Program-made: the position numbers and the translations under genes
Part shown: positions 36,201-47,976 of the stretch, piece by piece
Layout of the letters: each line of letters begins with the position of its first letter
How positions within the stretch are numbered: the stretch's first letter is position 1
The notes under the pieces: model-generated
The model's database searches: none
The model's input: only the letters and a program-made list of their open reading frames with translations
Told to the model about the DNA's origin: nothing
NCBI GenBank assembly: GCA_003049485.1
Contig: PYST01000042.1
Coordinates: 1 to 64,000 of the forward strand
Length of the DNA: 64,000 bases
Source: Ophioceras dolichostomum
Taxonomy: Eukaryota; Ascomycota; Sordariomycetes; Magnaporthales; Ophioceraceae
Reading direction: 5' to 3'

Positions 36201-37413
36201 GCTTGATCAGGGCGATGTGGAAGCCGTCAGGCTCACCAGGGCTAGCAGCAGCAAGGCGGACGCATTGCACGAGAGCCTCGGCTACAGGCCGGCCAGTGGC
36301 ACCGATCGACAGCAGGAGGGCGATGATCTCATACATCACCTCACTGTTCTGCACCTTCATTGCCTGTGCCACAGCACCGGCTATGCATGAATTTGTCGGG
36401 TGCAGCCTGAGCAGGCGTTTGAGGATGGTCGTTTGATGGCTCTTGATGGCCTCCAGGACAGCGAGGGTGTGGTATGGGTCCACTGGCCGGGTGTGCTGCA
36501 GTATCATGTCCAAAAGCTGAAGCTGGCGGCGCTTTATGGAGTTGACCAATCCCGAAGTGAAGAGTCGCTCCGTCCGATCGCCGTTCGCGCCAGCGTGGAT
36601 GCAGGTCTCGATTATCTGGATGCAAACTTCGTCGTCTTTTCCGGACATGTTCTGGTAGGCTGCGCCGAGTGCAATATCCAGAGAATCGCCCGACGCTCTG
36701 ACTGACCCGGAGACAAGCTTCCGCAGGAAGTCGGCCCTGCGAGCTTCGACGGCAGCTACCAAGGCCTGGCCGGTGCCGAAGTTGGGGTCGGCTCCTGCCC
36801 GCACGAGGAGATCCAGGATCTCGGCTGCGCCGTTCTGCACAGCCATGGCGAGTCCCGACGATAGGCAGTCAAAGCACGGTCGCTTGGGCCCCTCGACCAA
36901 CAGCGCGATCAGACCGGTCTCACTGCACAACATTGCCTTCTCGAAGTCGTCGTGGAGCTCTGCTGGGTCGGCGCCGTGACGAAGCAGAACCCGAAGGATG
37001 TCAAGGTCTCGCCGCAGGATCGCGTAGTGCAGGGCGTGGTCCAAATTCGCCTGATCGGCCTTTGATGCCAAAGCCTCGACGAGCTTTGGCCGACACCGGA
37101 CCGTGGCGATCTGAAGGAGGTCGCTGCGCTCCGGCTCTTGATGCTTGCGCGTGACCTTTTTCCAGAGACTTGAGCTCCGCCGCCGCACATTGTTAACGTC
37201 GGCGCCGAGCTCCAGCAACGCGTTCACGAGATCAGCCGACCCATTATCGTCCACCACCCGAGCCAGGACGTGATTTATCTCCTTGTAGGTGAAATTCCCA
37301 TCCTTTGGAAACTTGGAGCACTGGCAACTACAGGCCAGCGGGGAGTTTGGGTCTGCGTGGGCCTCGCGATGCTCCACCAGGAGTTGTGTGGCCTTCTCCT
37401 TGTAGAAGTCCAT
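33239..37413 (-). CDS. Large ankyrin-repeat protein with C-terminal coiled coil
   Basis: Exons (minus): 37413-34818 and 34731-33239; 1362 residues. The N-terminal CSCQCSKF segment is followed by about 1000 residues of degenerate ankyrin-like repeats. Recurring units show A-x-A-A...LL-x-x-GADVNY, with clear copies such as LLAHGADVNYADGEAVRLAA, LLELGADVNNV and LLLQYGASGVV. The second exon carries the most canonical repeats (KTTPLILAAKTGRSDLVDKFLRLGA, GQSPLFYAARIGSHESAVLLL). The last 250 residues are highly charged and predicted coiled coil (REEEDHARQLAREEEAVLQKVR, then long Arg/Glu-rich text). The intron has a GTAAGT donor, a CTGAC branch and a TTTCAAG acceptor, with phase closing. Role unknown; repeats of this kind usually bind other proteins. 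The start at 37413 is the first ATG of the frame. Confidence 0.85.
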
Positions 37414-38998
37414 GGCGAACGTCCCGGTATCAGGACGTTGGTCAAAACGCGACGGACGTCTCCGTGCGACCAGCCCGTCCCGGCGGCTGTGGAGAAGGAT
37501 ATGGAGATTCCGAGGTGATTAAGGTCGAGCAATCGGCCGCTGTTTCTCTAGGGGGCAAATATGGTACAAAGGCAGAAAGGTTTCAAGAGTATTATTGGAA
37601 TAGGGTAGTAGATAGAAAGATACAGGGTGAAAGAAGAAAATACGCGCACACTGGTGGTTTCAAGGGACAGAGGTATGATATGAGAGACGGAGGAGACGAG
37701 AAGAGAGAAAACCATGGAGGTATGAAGAGAGCCAGACCGGATATGCCGGAGCAGGCACCTACCTTGGGGATGAAGAGTCATCCCATGTCTGGCTCGAGCT
37801 AGCCTGTGGTTTACCCGTGGTTCAAAGACGTCCACTCGATCCAATCGGCGGTGAGACCGTGGATGGCGGAGGAGGCTCTGCACGCCATGCCACAGAGAAT
37901 GTGAGAGCATCCAGCTTTCGTCCGGCGTTTCAAGGTACCAAAATGGCACTGCCCTGACGCTTGTCCGCCCATAGCGTTGCGCAGGGGGCCTTTGCGCGGA
38001 AGTCTTGTGTCCTCTCAAACTGCAGAAGTTCGCATGACTTTCGCCACGCCGTGAACGAATGGATCGGCGCAGAGGCGCGGCCTCCCGCGATTCGCATACG
38101 AATCGACGCGCTGTCCGGCGAGGATGCACGGGAGAGAGGCCAGAATTTAGCGCGCTGAAGCGGGGCGACCCACTGAAAACCCCCGAGCGCACAGCGTTGT
38201 TTCAAGCAGGCGCCTTGCCCAAGGAGCAACCCCAGCCAATCATTTCGCACTTACCGCTTCTCGGCGAAACGCCCAAGCCTTCTCCTTGAAGAACCTCACC
38301 AGACTCGGGTCGGATCATTGATGAGAGTCTCGCTGGCATGGATGCCCGATGACGACGTTCTTTTCATGCGATCCGCCACAGTATTGGTGGAACTAGCTCT
38401 TTGTGGGCTCTGGCAGAGATTTGGAGTCACTCAGAGCCGTCCATGGTTCGGTGAGAGTGATGGTCGACAGCAAAGGCTTGCAAACTGAGAAAAGAGGGGC
38501 TGCAGCTCAGTGTGGTCCTCACCGTCACCACCACCATCTTGGAGACAGTCGTCGGCGCGGCCTAGAAGCCCCTCGAGCCAGTACATGCTTTAACCACGAG
38601 CCGAGCAGCGTGTCTCTACAACCCTAAGAGGCCTTCCTCCCCCTCCTACGTCTCTTTCTAGCCGAGAAGATGGCTGCTCGCTGCTCGAGGAGGGATGGAA
38701 ACCCATGCCCCTGATGACCTCATCTTCTGCCAAGCAGATCCGACAGTTCGTTATAACATATGAGTTTCTAAGTTAGTAGTCCTCGGTCGCCTCAGGGCCG
38801 TTCTCTGGGACGCGAACAACCGAACTCCGAGCTGCTCTTCTCCGTTCTCCCTCATTTCCGAGATCATCAAGCCGTCGCCATCAAACCCCCTCCCCCGACA
38901 ATACAGACATATCAGACGAAAGAAAGGAAATGTAGGCCCTTTTCGAAGCGTAACTAAGGCTTGGAGGTGAGTCGATGAACATACTGCTTGAATGCGGG

Positions 38999-39440
38999 TG
39001 TCCCGATAATTAATATAGGCGGTCGGCCGCTTCTGTGGCATAGCCGGCGGCTATCCTGTTATACTCTCGTCGCTGATTCTTGTTTCGCCTATTCCTCGTG
39101 TAGGCCACGTATTTTCGGAAGGCCTCGTCGGCGTTATTGCAAGCCCTCGTGGTAGTACTTGGTATCGGCTTCATATCCGGTGCCCCTGAACGGGTTGCTG
39201 CGACCATTTGAATCTTGTCAGAAGATTCTACCAACTGCCCGAAGGTTCTATGGACTTCCATGATGTTCCAGAACGATGCTTGATAATAGCTTCTATGACC
39301 TTCGACGTGATTCATCCCTCCACTCTAGAGGTCTATAAAAGACCGTCCATTCACTCTGTAGATAGACAGAATAGGAAAGGGCAAGGGCTCTTCAATACAC
39401 TCATTCAAATAGTTCCCTTCTCTCTTTTCCAATAAATCTT
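38999..39440 (+). repeat. Possible LTR fragment (solo LTR-like)
   Basis: Starts TGTCCCGATAATTAATATAG and contains, in LTR order, GAA/TTC-rich upstream elements (39211-39290), a TATAAAA box at 39334-39340, and an AATAAA signal at 39431-39436. No reverse transcriptase or gag sequence follows, and I could not define the 3' CA end or a target-site duplication, so the right boundary is approximate. Confidence 0.3.
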
Positions 39441-40575
39441 TCCTCTCCTTTTGGACGAATTCCATCGCTGTACGGAAGATATCGTGAGCTTTTGGGAAAG
39501 CCTGGGGCTCCCCGGTCTCGTATGGATGCTCGAGTTGCTTCGGCGCCGATGAAGCCAGGAGAGGCGTCTCGAACTGGACAGGACGACTTATTCGGTTCGC
39601 GTCGCTGCGCGCCCGAAGCCTCCCGGTCTTCGCCCACCACAAAGTCGCTGTTTTTGGGGAGAAATGGACATATTTCTACTTCCTTAACCGTATCTCTCAC
39701 ATTTCGCCAGCATCCTCTACCCATATTTCTACATGCGCCTGTGCCGTGCGGTTGACGCCGATGCCGTTCTTCCACTCATAGGTCTCTATCCTCGTAGACA
39801 GTTGACTACCTTAGGCAGGAGGTAGGTAGGTCTAGTAGTTTACTAGAAGTATGTTCTTTTTACAGCCCTCCTCCCCCCTGTACCTCTACATCTCATCTGC
39901 ATCCGCTCTATCCTATCGTTGGACGTCTGCGGCCCTCCCCCCGCCTTTTTTGGTTATTGGGGGAGAGGGGGAGGATGTTGTCGTCAGTGCCTATAGGATT
40001 TTGAAAGTAGCTAAAGTTGAAGGGGAAGTGTAATACTAAACTCTTGAAATAGTATTTATTCACTATAGTGCTAGTACAGCGCTCCGCACGCCTGGGGCGC
40101 TAAAACGTGTCACAGTGGCCAGTATCCTCCTCTACGGGTGGCTTTGATAAAGAGATGGCCCGCCTCCTGTCTGATCTGGGACTGTGATCTGGTAACGCTG
40201 AGTACTACTATTCGGAAGAAACTCGGGAAATGCACGTGGTTGTCCTGGGCTTCTAAGATTGAAAATATGGAGGTCATGGATGGATAGCAGGCCTTAGTCA
40301 ATATCCGATTCATCTTCGACGTTAGAGTCTCCTACAGGAATTACTATTACTGCGTTCCCTTTCACACCAGCTCGGTAGAAATGTATTCGAAAGTTAGTAG
40401 ACTGTCATGGGAGTAGTGTTACAGGGAAGTTATCACGTTTGGTGAGAAGCAAAGGCAAGCCCTACTAGTACCTAGTACATCCATCGCGCCGTTTTGTGTC
40501 TGTATCGTGCAAGTCGGAGTAGGTGAGTAGTAGGAGTTATAGACAAGACAATATAGCGGACCTGAAGCTGGCATG

Positions 40576-40631
40576 CAGTTGTCGAGGGACCACTCCCCGA
40601 TGCCAGTTGTCGAGGGACCACTCCCCGATGC
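40576..40631. repeat. 28 bp perfect tandem duplication
   Basis: Two perfect adjacent copies of a 28 bp unit beginning CAGTTGTCGAGGGACC, at 40576-40603 and 40604-40631, followed by the first bases of a third copy (CAGTT). Confidence 0.9.
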
Positions 40632-41737
40632 CAGTTTCTTCCCCAGCAAATGGGCAAAATTTATCGCCGCTCTAAAGCTGTCAGCTCGAACCTGCAGTTT
40701 GGCGTCTCAGGATTTGCCCAAAGCGAGATTACTGAGAACTCAGACTCGCATCCACTATAATGCCCCTCACCACTATCGACGTCAATATTGAGCTGAGATG
40801 AGCATTCGGTCCACGGAGGACTCTTCAACCGTAGCCCCCGAGTGAGAACCCAGTGATGATGGTAGCATGAGCCGGAGCCTAGAACAATCCGCACAGAAGA
40901 ATTGACCAATATAGGTACACACGCGACAACTGGTGATGGCAAGCGAGAAGGATTCTGCAGGGTGGCTTGGTAAATGGCCTTCACTGTGATTTTATAGTGG
41001 TGAGCGGTTGCGGAGATGCAACGTGCCTTCGATCAATCGTAGTATTAAGTTTGCCGCACGCAACTCATCGCAGCAGAGGGCCGGGTCCAGGCCGGGCTGA
41101 CCGTGCCGTGGTGTTAAAATTAGAAAAGTGCGTTCTGGGTTTTTCTACTTGTTAGAACCCGACGACTTGCTCTCCGTTCGTGCGGCAGCAGATGAAGATC
41201 ACCGAGTGCAATATAATGTCATGCAAACTCTGCGTCAGGTCAGGGTACGTCGTGCCGTCTGCAGTCGGGCCGTGCAGGTAATAATAAGGGACTGTTGGTG
41301 TCTGTGGCTTCTCAGTTGAGCCTCAGGCATTCATGAAGCAGAACCCGGGATTTACTCCCGGGCGGGCTTGAAGTGGAATTTTATACGAGAGTAAATGGGG
41401 GAAATAGGGGCAAACTCTGACCGCTGTTCGGCTTGGCCACACTCGGGAATTTAAGTTGCAGCTTTCCTAGATGATTTCTCACGTGGACAACTGAGGCTGG
41501 AGCGCGTTCGAGGGCATCGAGTGGTTTGTCGCTAAACGTGGCCTGCAGTGGCTAAAATACATCTACGATGCAGCCGCATACACGGTATATTAGGGCACAC
41601 CGGGTTCAAGGAGATTAACAATTCTGGCCTGCAGGTGAGGAATAAACGGTCTTACGATACCCGGTCGGGAAAAGCGGCCGAGTTTCCAGGGGCTTCTCTC
41701 CCTCGCTCACAAGGTTCAGGAGAGTCCTCCCGGCGAA

Positions 41738-41744
41738 TATAAAA
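41738..41744 (+). promoter_or_regulatory. TATA box of the crystallin-like gene
   Basis: TATAAAA lies 119-125 bp upstream of the ATG at 41863, with a pyrimidine-rich leader between. Position and sequence fit a core promoter. Confidence 0.5.
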
Positions 41745-41862
41745 TGGCCAGAGTTGTCTGCATCTCATCGTATCAACGAGTGGCAACAGAGCAAGAACAT
41801 CCAGGCTACACTCAACCCCAGATAATCTTTTACCCCTTATCACGTCTTTGCCTCTCACAGCC

Positions 41863-42461
41863 ATGCCTGTCTCCATCCGCTCCCTCCTCGCCATCGCCGC
41901 GGCCCTCAGTAGCGCAGCGACAGTGTTTGGCGCCCCCGTCGAGAACCCGATTGTGGAGGAGCTCGTCCCGGTGTACGCCGATGGCGATGCCAACTCTGCT
42001 AGCTCGCGCTTCGAGGCCGATGCCGCCATGGCCACCGCGAGGGTCTACTTCTGCCAGAATATCCGCTGGGGAGGTGACTGCGCATACATGAACGTGGAAG
42101 AGGGCCGATGCGGTACGTGAATCCTTCACCCGTCCGTACTACCTATCTCCCGCTAACCATCACGGGTGCCCGCAGCAAATCTCCCTTCTGCGTGGAACGA
42201 TAGGATCAGCTCCATCCGGAACGAGGACACGTCGCGCTTCAAGTGCATTTGGTACCAGTTAGTTCCCAACGATCCTACTTTTCTTGTAAACCCTCTCCCC
42301 CTTCGGTGTCCGTCAAACGCAGCAGCTGAACTAAGGACTCCTGTGGCAGGAACGGGAACTGCGGTGGTGCGAGCTACGACAACCAGAATGATGCCAACTT
42401 GGCAGATGGTAACGGTCGCTTCAACGACTTCATCTCCAGCATGTCTTGCAATCGCAAGTAA
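41863..42461 (+). CDS. Small secreted protein with a beta-gamma-crystallin-like domain
   Basis: Exons 41863-42112, 42176-42257, 42350-42461; 147 residues. A signal peptide (about 1-23) precedes a short acidic spacer and a domain of about 90 residues from VYFCQNIRWGGDC. It reads as two successive crystallin motifs. The first has the aromatic/glycine start (VYFCQNIRWGG) and ends LPSAWNDRISSIR; the second starts FKCIWYQNGNCGG and ends FNDFISSM. Each motif ends with the calcium signature [N/D][N/D]-x-x-[S/T]-S: NDRISS at 91-96 and NDFISS at 136-141. Six cysteines (64, 73, 83, 107, 115, 144) suit three disulfides. Introns (GTACGT with a GCTAAC branch; GTTAGT..GGCAG) close in phase. It likely binds Ca2+ outside the cell; whether it is a cell-wall, antimicrobial or effector protein is unknown. 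Confidence 0.8.
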
Positions 42462-43554
42462 AAAAGGGGTCCTCGGTGGCCAAGCTACTACCTAGGTACC
42501 CAGAAGCCTACTACCTAATCCCAGGAGTTGCGGAGGCAGTTTGGCAGTTCATTTCAAGAGGGAGAAAAATTGTTGAGGCTTCGATTGTTGTACATACCTC
42601 CATTCCCACCATATTGATACCTAGCCCATGTAGGACCTGGTGAAATTCCAACCGTGTTAAATTGCTCGTGGTGAAACAAACTGGCTCTTCGCCCAATCAT
42701 CGTGTTTTTGATCCAAGTAGCACCACCTAGAGTCCTGGATGTGGAAATGCAACGGGCCGTCAGCAACCAATGGAACTAAGACTGTAGAATAAAGAACTTC
42801 AGATAAGCTAAAGTACTAGTTACAGCAGTACTGAACTGAATCCGTCTAAAAGGAGAAAAAAAACCAACGTCGTTAAAACAAAAGCTTGAAATATATAAAA
42901 ACACGACCACCGACGCTGCGCCGCTTAACGTATCAGTCACTAACTTGAAAGTTGTGATGCTGTTGCTGTTTGTTTTGAGTTGCGCTTTTCCTTCTGTCCT
43001 CCCAAGAATTGTTTCTGCAACCCACAACTTCAAGGGGGGTATCAAAATCATTGCAAGAGCAGAAAAGGAAAAAAAGAAAAAAAAAATAGAAGATCCCGAC
43101 CACCACGAAGAATGTGAGCTTTTGTTGTCCTCTCACCTCCACTATTCCCTGAATTTTTCTTCTGTTGTCTCCTTTTTGGCTCTTTCCCCTCCAAAGATAG
43201 GAAACGAAACCGTTCGATAAAGAAGATGGGCTTGAGGGAAAGAATGATAAAACGCTGGCGGTTGAGCGCAATAAACGACCCCTGGCTGGACGTGAGAGGC
43301 CACCTAGATATGAAGAAGCCAGAGGAAGAACTCAGCTCCCGAGGGCGACGCCCCATCGCGCCATAACAGAAGAGAGGAAAAAGAAAAGAAAATGTTTATC
43401 AGAGTAAATAAAACAACGCAAGGAGATTGCTAAGTCAAAGCGGAAATGCGGAAGACAAGGCAGCTAGCCGTGTCTTTCGCTCTATCAAATAATATCCAGG
43501 TGTACGTCCACCCCTCCTCACTTCTGTCCGACAGACGCCCGAAGTCCTCCCTCG
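42462..43554. other. Intergenic between convergent genes
   Basis: Spacer between the crystallin-like gene and the calcium pump 3' end. It includes A-rich and T-rich patches (A-run near 43070) and a perfect TACCTAGGTA palindrome at 42489-42498. No gene seen. Confidence 0.5.
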
Positions 43555-46500
43555 CTAATGAGACGAAGACATGGTGTCCTTGACCCTCGCCTTTTGGTCG
43601 TGCATGTACGTCCTGAAGTCGCGGTGCTGCGTCCGCTGGCGGTTCAGCGCGCGCTTGCCGCGGATGGTGGTCAGCGTGCGCAGTGGCGGCTTGGCTCCCA
43701 GGGGGCGGATCGACTCGTCGTCCTCCACGTCCGTCGTGCCCTCCGGCGCCGTGATGGCACCATCCTCGGCGGAAGGCGGCTGCCCCCCCTCGCCCGCCTC
43801 GACGTCCTTCTTCGCCTTCTTCTTCCCCTTCTTCGCCTTCTTCGGCTTGACCGGGTGCTTGGCCTTCTCCTCGTCCGACACGGTCTCGGGCAGCCAGCGG
43901 ATGCGGATGTAGTAGGGCAGCATGGCCATGACCCAGCTGTCCGGGAACTTGCGCACGATGGCGCCCCAGGGCAGGGAGATGGCGCCCAGACCGATGGACA
44001 AACCCCACTCCTTCCCGTCGAGCGGGGTGATCTTGAACGCCTCGCCGCCGACGAAGATGATGAGGACCTGTCCGCCGATCATGACGAGGTTGATGACCGC
44101 AAAGATCCAGTTCTTGTGGATGGCCTCGAATACGTTCAGCTTGTTGTCCAGGCGGCGATTGTTGATCTCGTTGAAGATCTGCAGCCACACGAAGGTGTTG
44201 AAGACCAGCGTCTTGAGCCTCTTCTCGCCGTTCACCATGTCGTGGTAGCCGAGCAGGGTGCCGCCAGCGAAGTTGAGGACGAGGGTGATGGCCAGTTGGC
44301 AGATCGCTTGGCCGACGATCATCTTTGCCATGCGCAGCGTGATAATGGAGACTGATTTGCGGTCCGGAGGGCGGTCGAGGACGGCGCGGGTCGGTGGGTC
44401 GGTGGCCAGGGCGAGGGCGGCGAATGTGTCCATGATCAGGTTGACCCAAAGAAGCTGGACGGCGTTCAGGACCGACTCTTCCTCGCTGCTTGCAACAGCC
44501 GACACGAAGGTGAGAACCACGGCGGTAACTATTCGATACCAGGTGCAATAATTAGTACGCGGCCGTCACCACACGCAGAAAGGGGTGTAGGGGACGGTGT
44601 CGATGATTGGAGTCAATCTGCACTCACCGTTCACTGTCAACTGGAATTGTAGGAACTTCTTCACGGAATCGTTGACCGCTCTTCCCCACATCATACCTAA
44701 AAGATGCGAATTCCAGTTAGCGTTGTCACTCTATTATCATCGCCAGAGACCCTTACCACCCAACCACACGAGGTCAGGGGGACAAGGAGACGAGTTATAG
44801 TGGATTGGTTTACTTGCCCTTGACAATGGAGCTAAAATTATCGTCCATGAGGATGATCGAGGCGGCCTCTTTTGCGACTTCTGTGCCAGCGATACCCATG
44901 GCAAACCCGATGTCGGCCCTATAGAGGTGTCAGTAGAAGGCCAGTGCCAGAGTGCCGGGGAGTTGGGATGGGGAAATACTCACATCTTCAGGGCAGGGGC
45001 ATCGTTGGTTCCGTCGCCGGTGACGGCAACGGTCTCGCCGAGGTCCTTCAGGGTGCGGACCAGGATACGCTTGTCCTCCGGACTGGAGCGGGCGAGCACC
45101 CGAAGGCTGGGGACGATCTCCTTGAGCTCTTCGCTGCTCTTGCGGCGGAAGTCGGGGCCCTCCATGGCGATGTCGCCCTCGTCCGGGTGGTAGATGCCGC
45201 ACTCCTTCGCGATCGCAGAGCCCGTCAGAATGTTGTCGCCCGTGACCATGCGGACCACGACGCCAGCGTGCTGGCAGTCCTTGATCGCGCCCGGCACAGA
45301 GAGCCGGAGCGGATCCTTGATGCCGAAGATGCCAATCAGGGTCATGTCCTCGTGGAGCTTGGCGAAGTCGGCGGACTTGGGATCCTCCTTGCTGACGGCG
45401 TCGGCGGGCGGCCAGCTTTCGAAGTCGCGGTACGAGGAGGAGATGGTGCGGAGTGTCTGACCGGCGTACGAGGTGATGGTCGAGGAGAGCGTTTCGCGGA
45501 GATCCGCGGTCAGCTCGGCGGTGGTGAGCTGCTCCGCGCTGGGGTCCGAGAGCACCTGGGTGCACTTGCCGAGCAGGATTTCCGAGGCCCCCTTGACGTA
45601 TGCGCGGTATTGATTATCCTTCAGCTTGACCACTGTAGCCATGAACTTGAGAGCCGAGTCGAAGGGAACCTGCTGCACTATTTGCGAGTTGGACCGGACC
45701 TCGTGCACGGCCGCTGACGCAAGGCGATCGCGTGAGAAGGTGAGGAGAGCCACCTCGGTCTTGGACCCAACAAAACTTTGTTCGCCGTCGACATCACCCT
45801 CAAACGCAGTGCTGTTGACGGCGTTCGCCTGAATGATGAGCTCCTTGGTGGTCTTGCTGAGGGCGTCGACAAACTCCTGGACAGGAAAGTTCCGGATGCC
45901 ACTCTCGGTTGACATCGCGGGGCTGTTGGCCTTCTTCTCTTCGGACTCCTCCAGCGGCGCGTCTGTGCCACCAAAGCTGATCGCATTTCCGAGTGTTGCG
46001 GCCACGACGGTCATCTTATTTTGGGTAAGTGTGCCCGTCTTGTCGCTGCAGACGGTAGTCGCGTTGCCCATAGTCTCGCAGGCCTTCAGCACGCGCACAA
46101 GATTGTTGTCCTTCGTCATGCGGTTCGTCGCAAAGGAGAGAGCCAGTGTTACGGCCAGGGGCAAACCCTCGGGGACCGCGACGACAACAACGGTGACGGC
46201 GGTTATGAACAGCCTCAGGAACTGCTGGCCCTTCTCCGAGGGTGAGCTGGTGTTGGAGCCGAGCTGCGCACCCCACTTGATCAACAGGACGAGGAAGAGG
46301 AGCAAGGCAGCGCCACCGCCGGCTTTGGCGATCGCATCGGCGAGGATACTGTGTGTATCAAAGTACTGTCAGCGCTGTATGATCGAACACGAAGAGGTAA
46401 GGGCTGGGCATGGCCTGCAACGTTGAATGTACATTACAGCACATTGCAGTGCACGCCCTGGGGATGGGATGAAAGAGGGTTCGTACTTGAGCTTTTGTTG

Positions 46501-47976
46501 GAGAGGAGTCTGCTCCGAGTCCGACTGCATCGTCATCATGATCCTGCCGTAGGAACTGTGCACTCCAACGGCGGTGACCACAAACGTGCCGGTGCCCTCA
46601 TTGACCTTGCTGCCCGAAATGATGAAGGGGTCAAGCTTCTCGATGTCTGGGTGCTGGGCCGTGCCGTCTCGCATCTCCTGCAGGGCCTGGAACACCTTGT
46701 CGCCCGGTGTCTTCTTCAGCAGGTCGCTCTCGCCTGTGGCCGACGACTCGTCGCACTTGACCCCATGGCCGTCGATGAAGATGCCGTCGACGGGGACAAG
46801 ATCACCGGTGCTCAGGTGCATCACGTCGCCGACCAGGATGTCGTAGATGGAGATCTCGATGCTCTTTCCCGAGCGGATAACTTTGACGGTCTTGTCGTCG
46901 GCCTTGGTGTTCAGCTTATTGAAGCTTCGCTCCATCTGCCAGTCGTTTGTCGTACCGACAGCGACGACGATAAAGATGGCGACCATAATGGCAACACCTT
47001 CAACCCACTCGACTTTGGGCGTGCCATCGTCGTGCGATATACCAAACGTCTGGTAAAGGCCGAGAGCAAGCGAGACCAGAGCCGCGAACGACAACAGGAT
47101 GAGGATCTTGTCGTTGTACGTATCCCACGCGAGCTCGAGGATCGTCTTGGTCTTCTTCTTGGGGAGGCGATTGTCGCGGAAAACGCGCTTGCGGTCGACA
47201 TAACGGCCGTCGCTCATGTCAACATTCGGAAGGTCTATCTGTTCCTTTCCCTTAGCCTTCCCCTTCCCGCCCCCTTTCTTGGGGTCCGCGGCCGCTTCTG
47301 CTGCCAGCTTGGTGGCCCTGATGGCCTCCTCGGAGGACAGGCCGTAGGGGGAGACGCCCTTGGGCGCGACGTCCTCGAAGCGGACATAGCCATCGAGAGT
47401 GGTCTCGTCAGTGCTCAGACCGGCCTTGCGATCTGTGCGGAGAGCCTTCAGGATACCAGTCAGGCCCCCGAGAGCGTAGTAAACGTTGAGGTCTTTGGGG
47501 TTGAGAAGCTTCGAAAGCTGGCCCGGCGAGCAACCAAGTTTGTTGTCGTCGGTGAGGTACATGTCCTCCGTGCCGGGATCCGGAGTGAGCGCATCTTCGA
47601 CGCTAATATGGAACTCCCTCTTCTCAGTCTCCTTAGCCTTCAGGGCCTCGGAGGGCTGTTGTGGGCCGCCGGATGTGGCGTCGTCGGGCTGGGGCTGCTG
47701 AGCGTGCCGGTTATCCGCGAACGCGCATAACCAGATCAGTTGTCAGCAACACGGAACCACAAAACATCAACCCGGACGTGCGCCATCGACCATGGACCGA
47801 CCGGCTGAAGCGGGCATCTTTCGTCCTGTTCTTTCTCTGTTCTTCTCAAGCCATACCTCAATGCTCACCTGATCACTACTTTCGCTCTTGTCGCCATTCG
47901 CCTTCTCGCCGTTCGCTTTCTCTTTGCCAGGATCGCCCTCCTTCTTTTTCTTCTTCAAAATGTCGGAGAATCCCAT
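43555..47976 (-). CDS. PMCA-type Ca2+-transporting P-type ATPase (yeast Pmc1-like)
   Basis: Calcium pump of class P2B that moves cytosolic Ca2+ into the vacuole or out of the cell. Exons (minus): 47976-47869, 47697-46487, 46348-44984, 44918-44818, 44696-44628, 44528-43555; 1275 residues. Motifs: SSATGESDLL actuator loop, PEGLPLAVTLALSF (about 499) in M4, phosphorylation site SDKTGTLTQ (Asp542), KGASE nucleotide site, MVTGDN and TGDGTNDAPAL (about 883), then NLIMDTFAALALATDPP. The C-terminal tail is Lys-rich; the N-terminus is also Lys-rich. Exon 4 must end at a GC donor (AAGG|GCAAGT), since only that phase restores IVKGMMWGRAVND; this is a GC-AG intron. Exon 2 has a tandem CAGCAG acceptor (47697 or 47694). 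Fungal relatives are called nca-2, nca-3 and PMC1; which paralogue this is cannot be settled here. Confidence 0.93.

Larger units (their letters stand above)
37414..41862. other. Gene-poor 4.4 kb region
   Basis: No supported protein gene. Contents: the promoter side of the ankyrin gene, an LTR-like fragment (38999 to about 39440), a 28 bp tandem duplication (40576-40631), and the promoter of the crystallin-like gene. Several open frames of 60-215 codons lack family resemblance or splice logic. Confidence 0.5.

Noticed and set aside
37548..38192. A 214-codon minus-strand frame upstream of the ankyrin gene
   Set aside because: Arg/Ser/Leu text without motifs; probably chance in the promoter region.
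39010..39315. A minus-strand 101-codon frame inside the LTR-like fragment
   Set aside because: Lies against the direction given by the TATA box and AATAAA signal, and shows no gag or pol feature.
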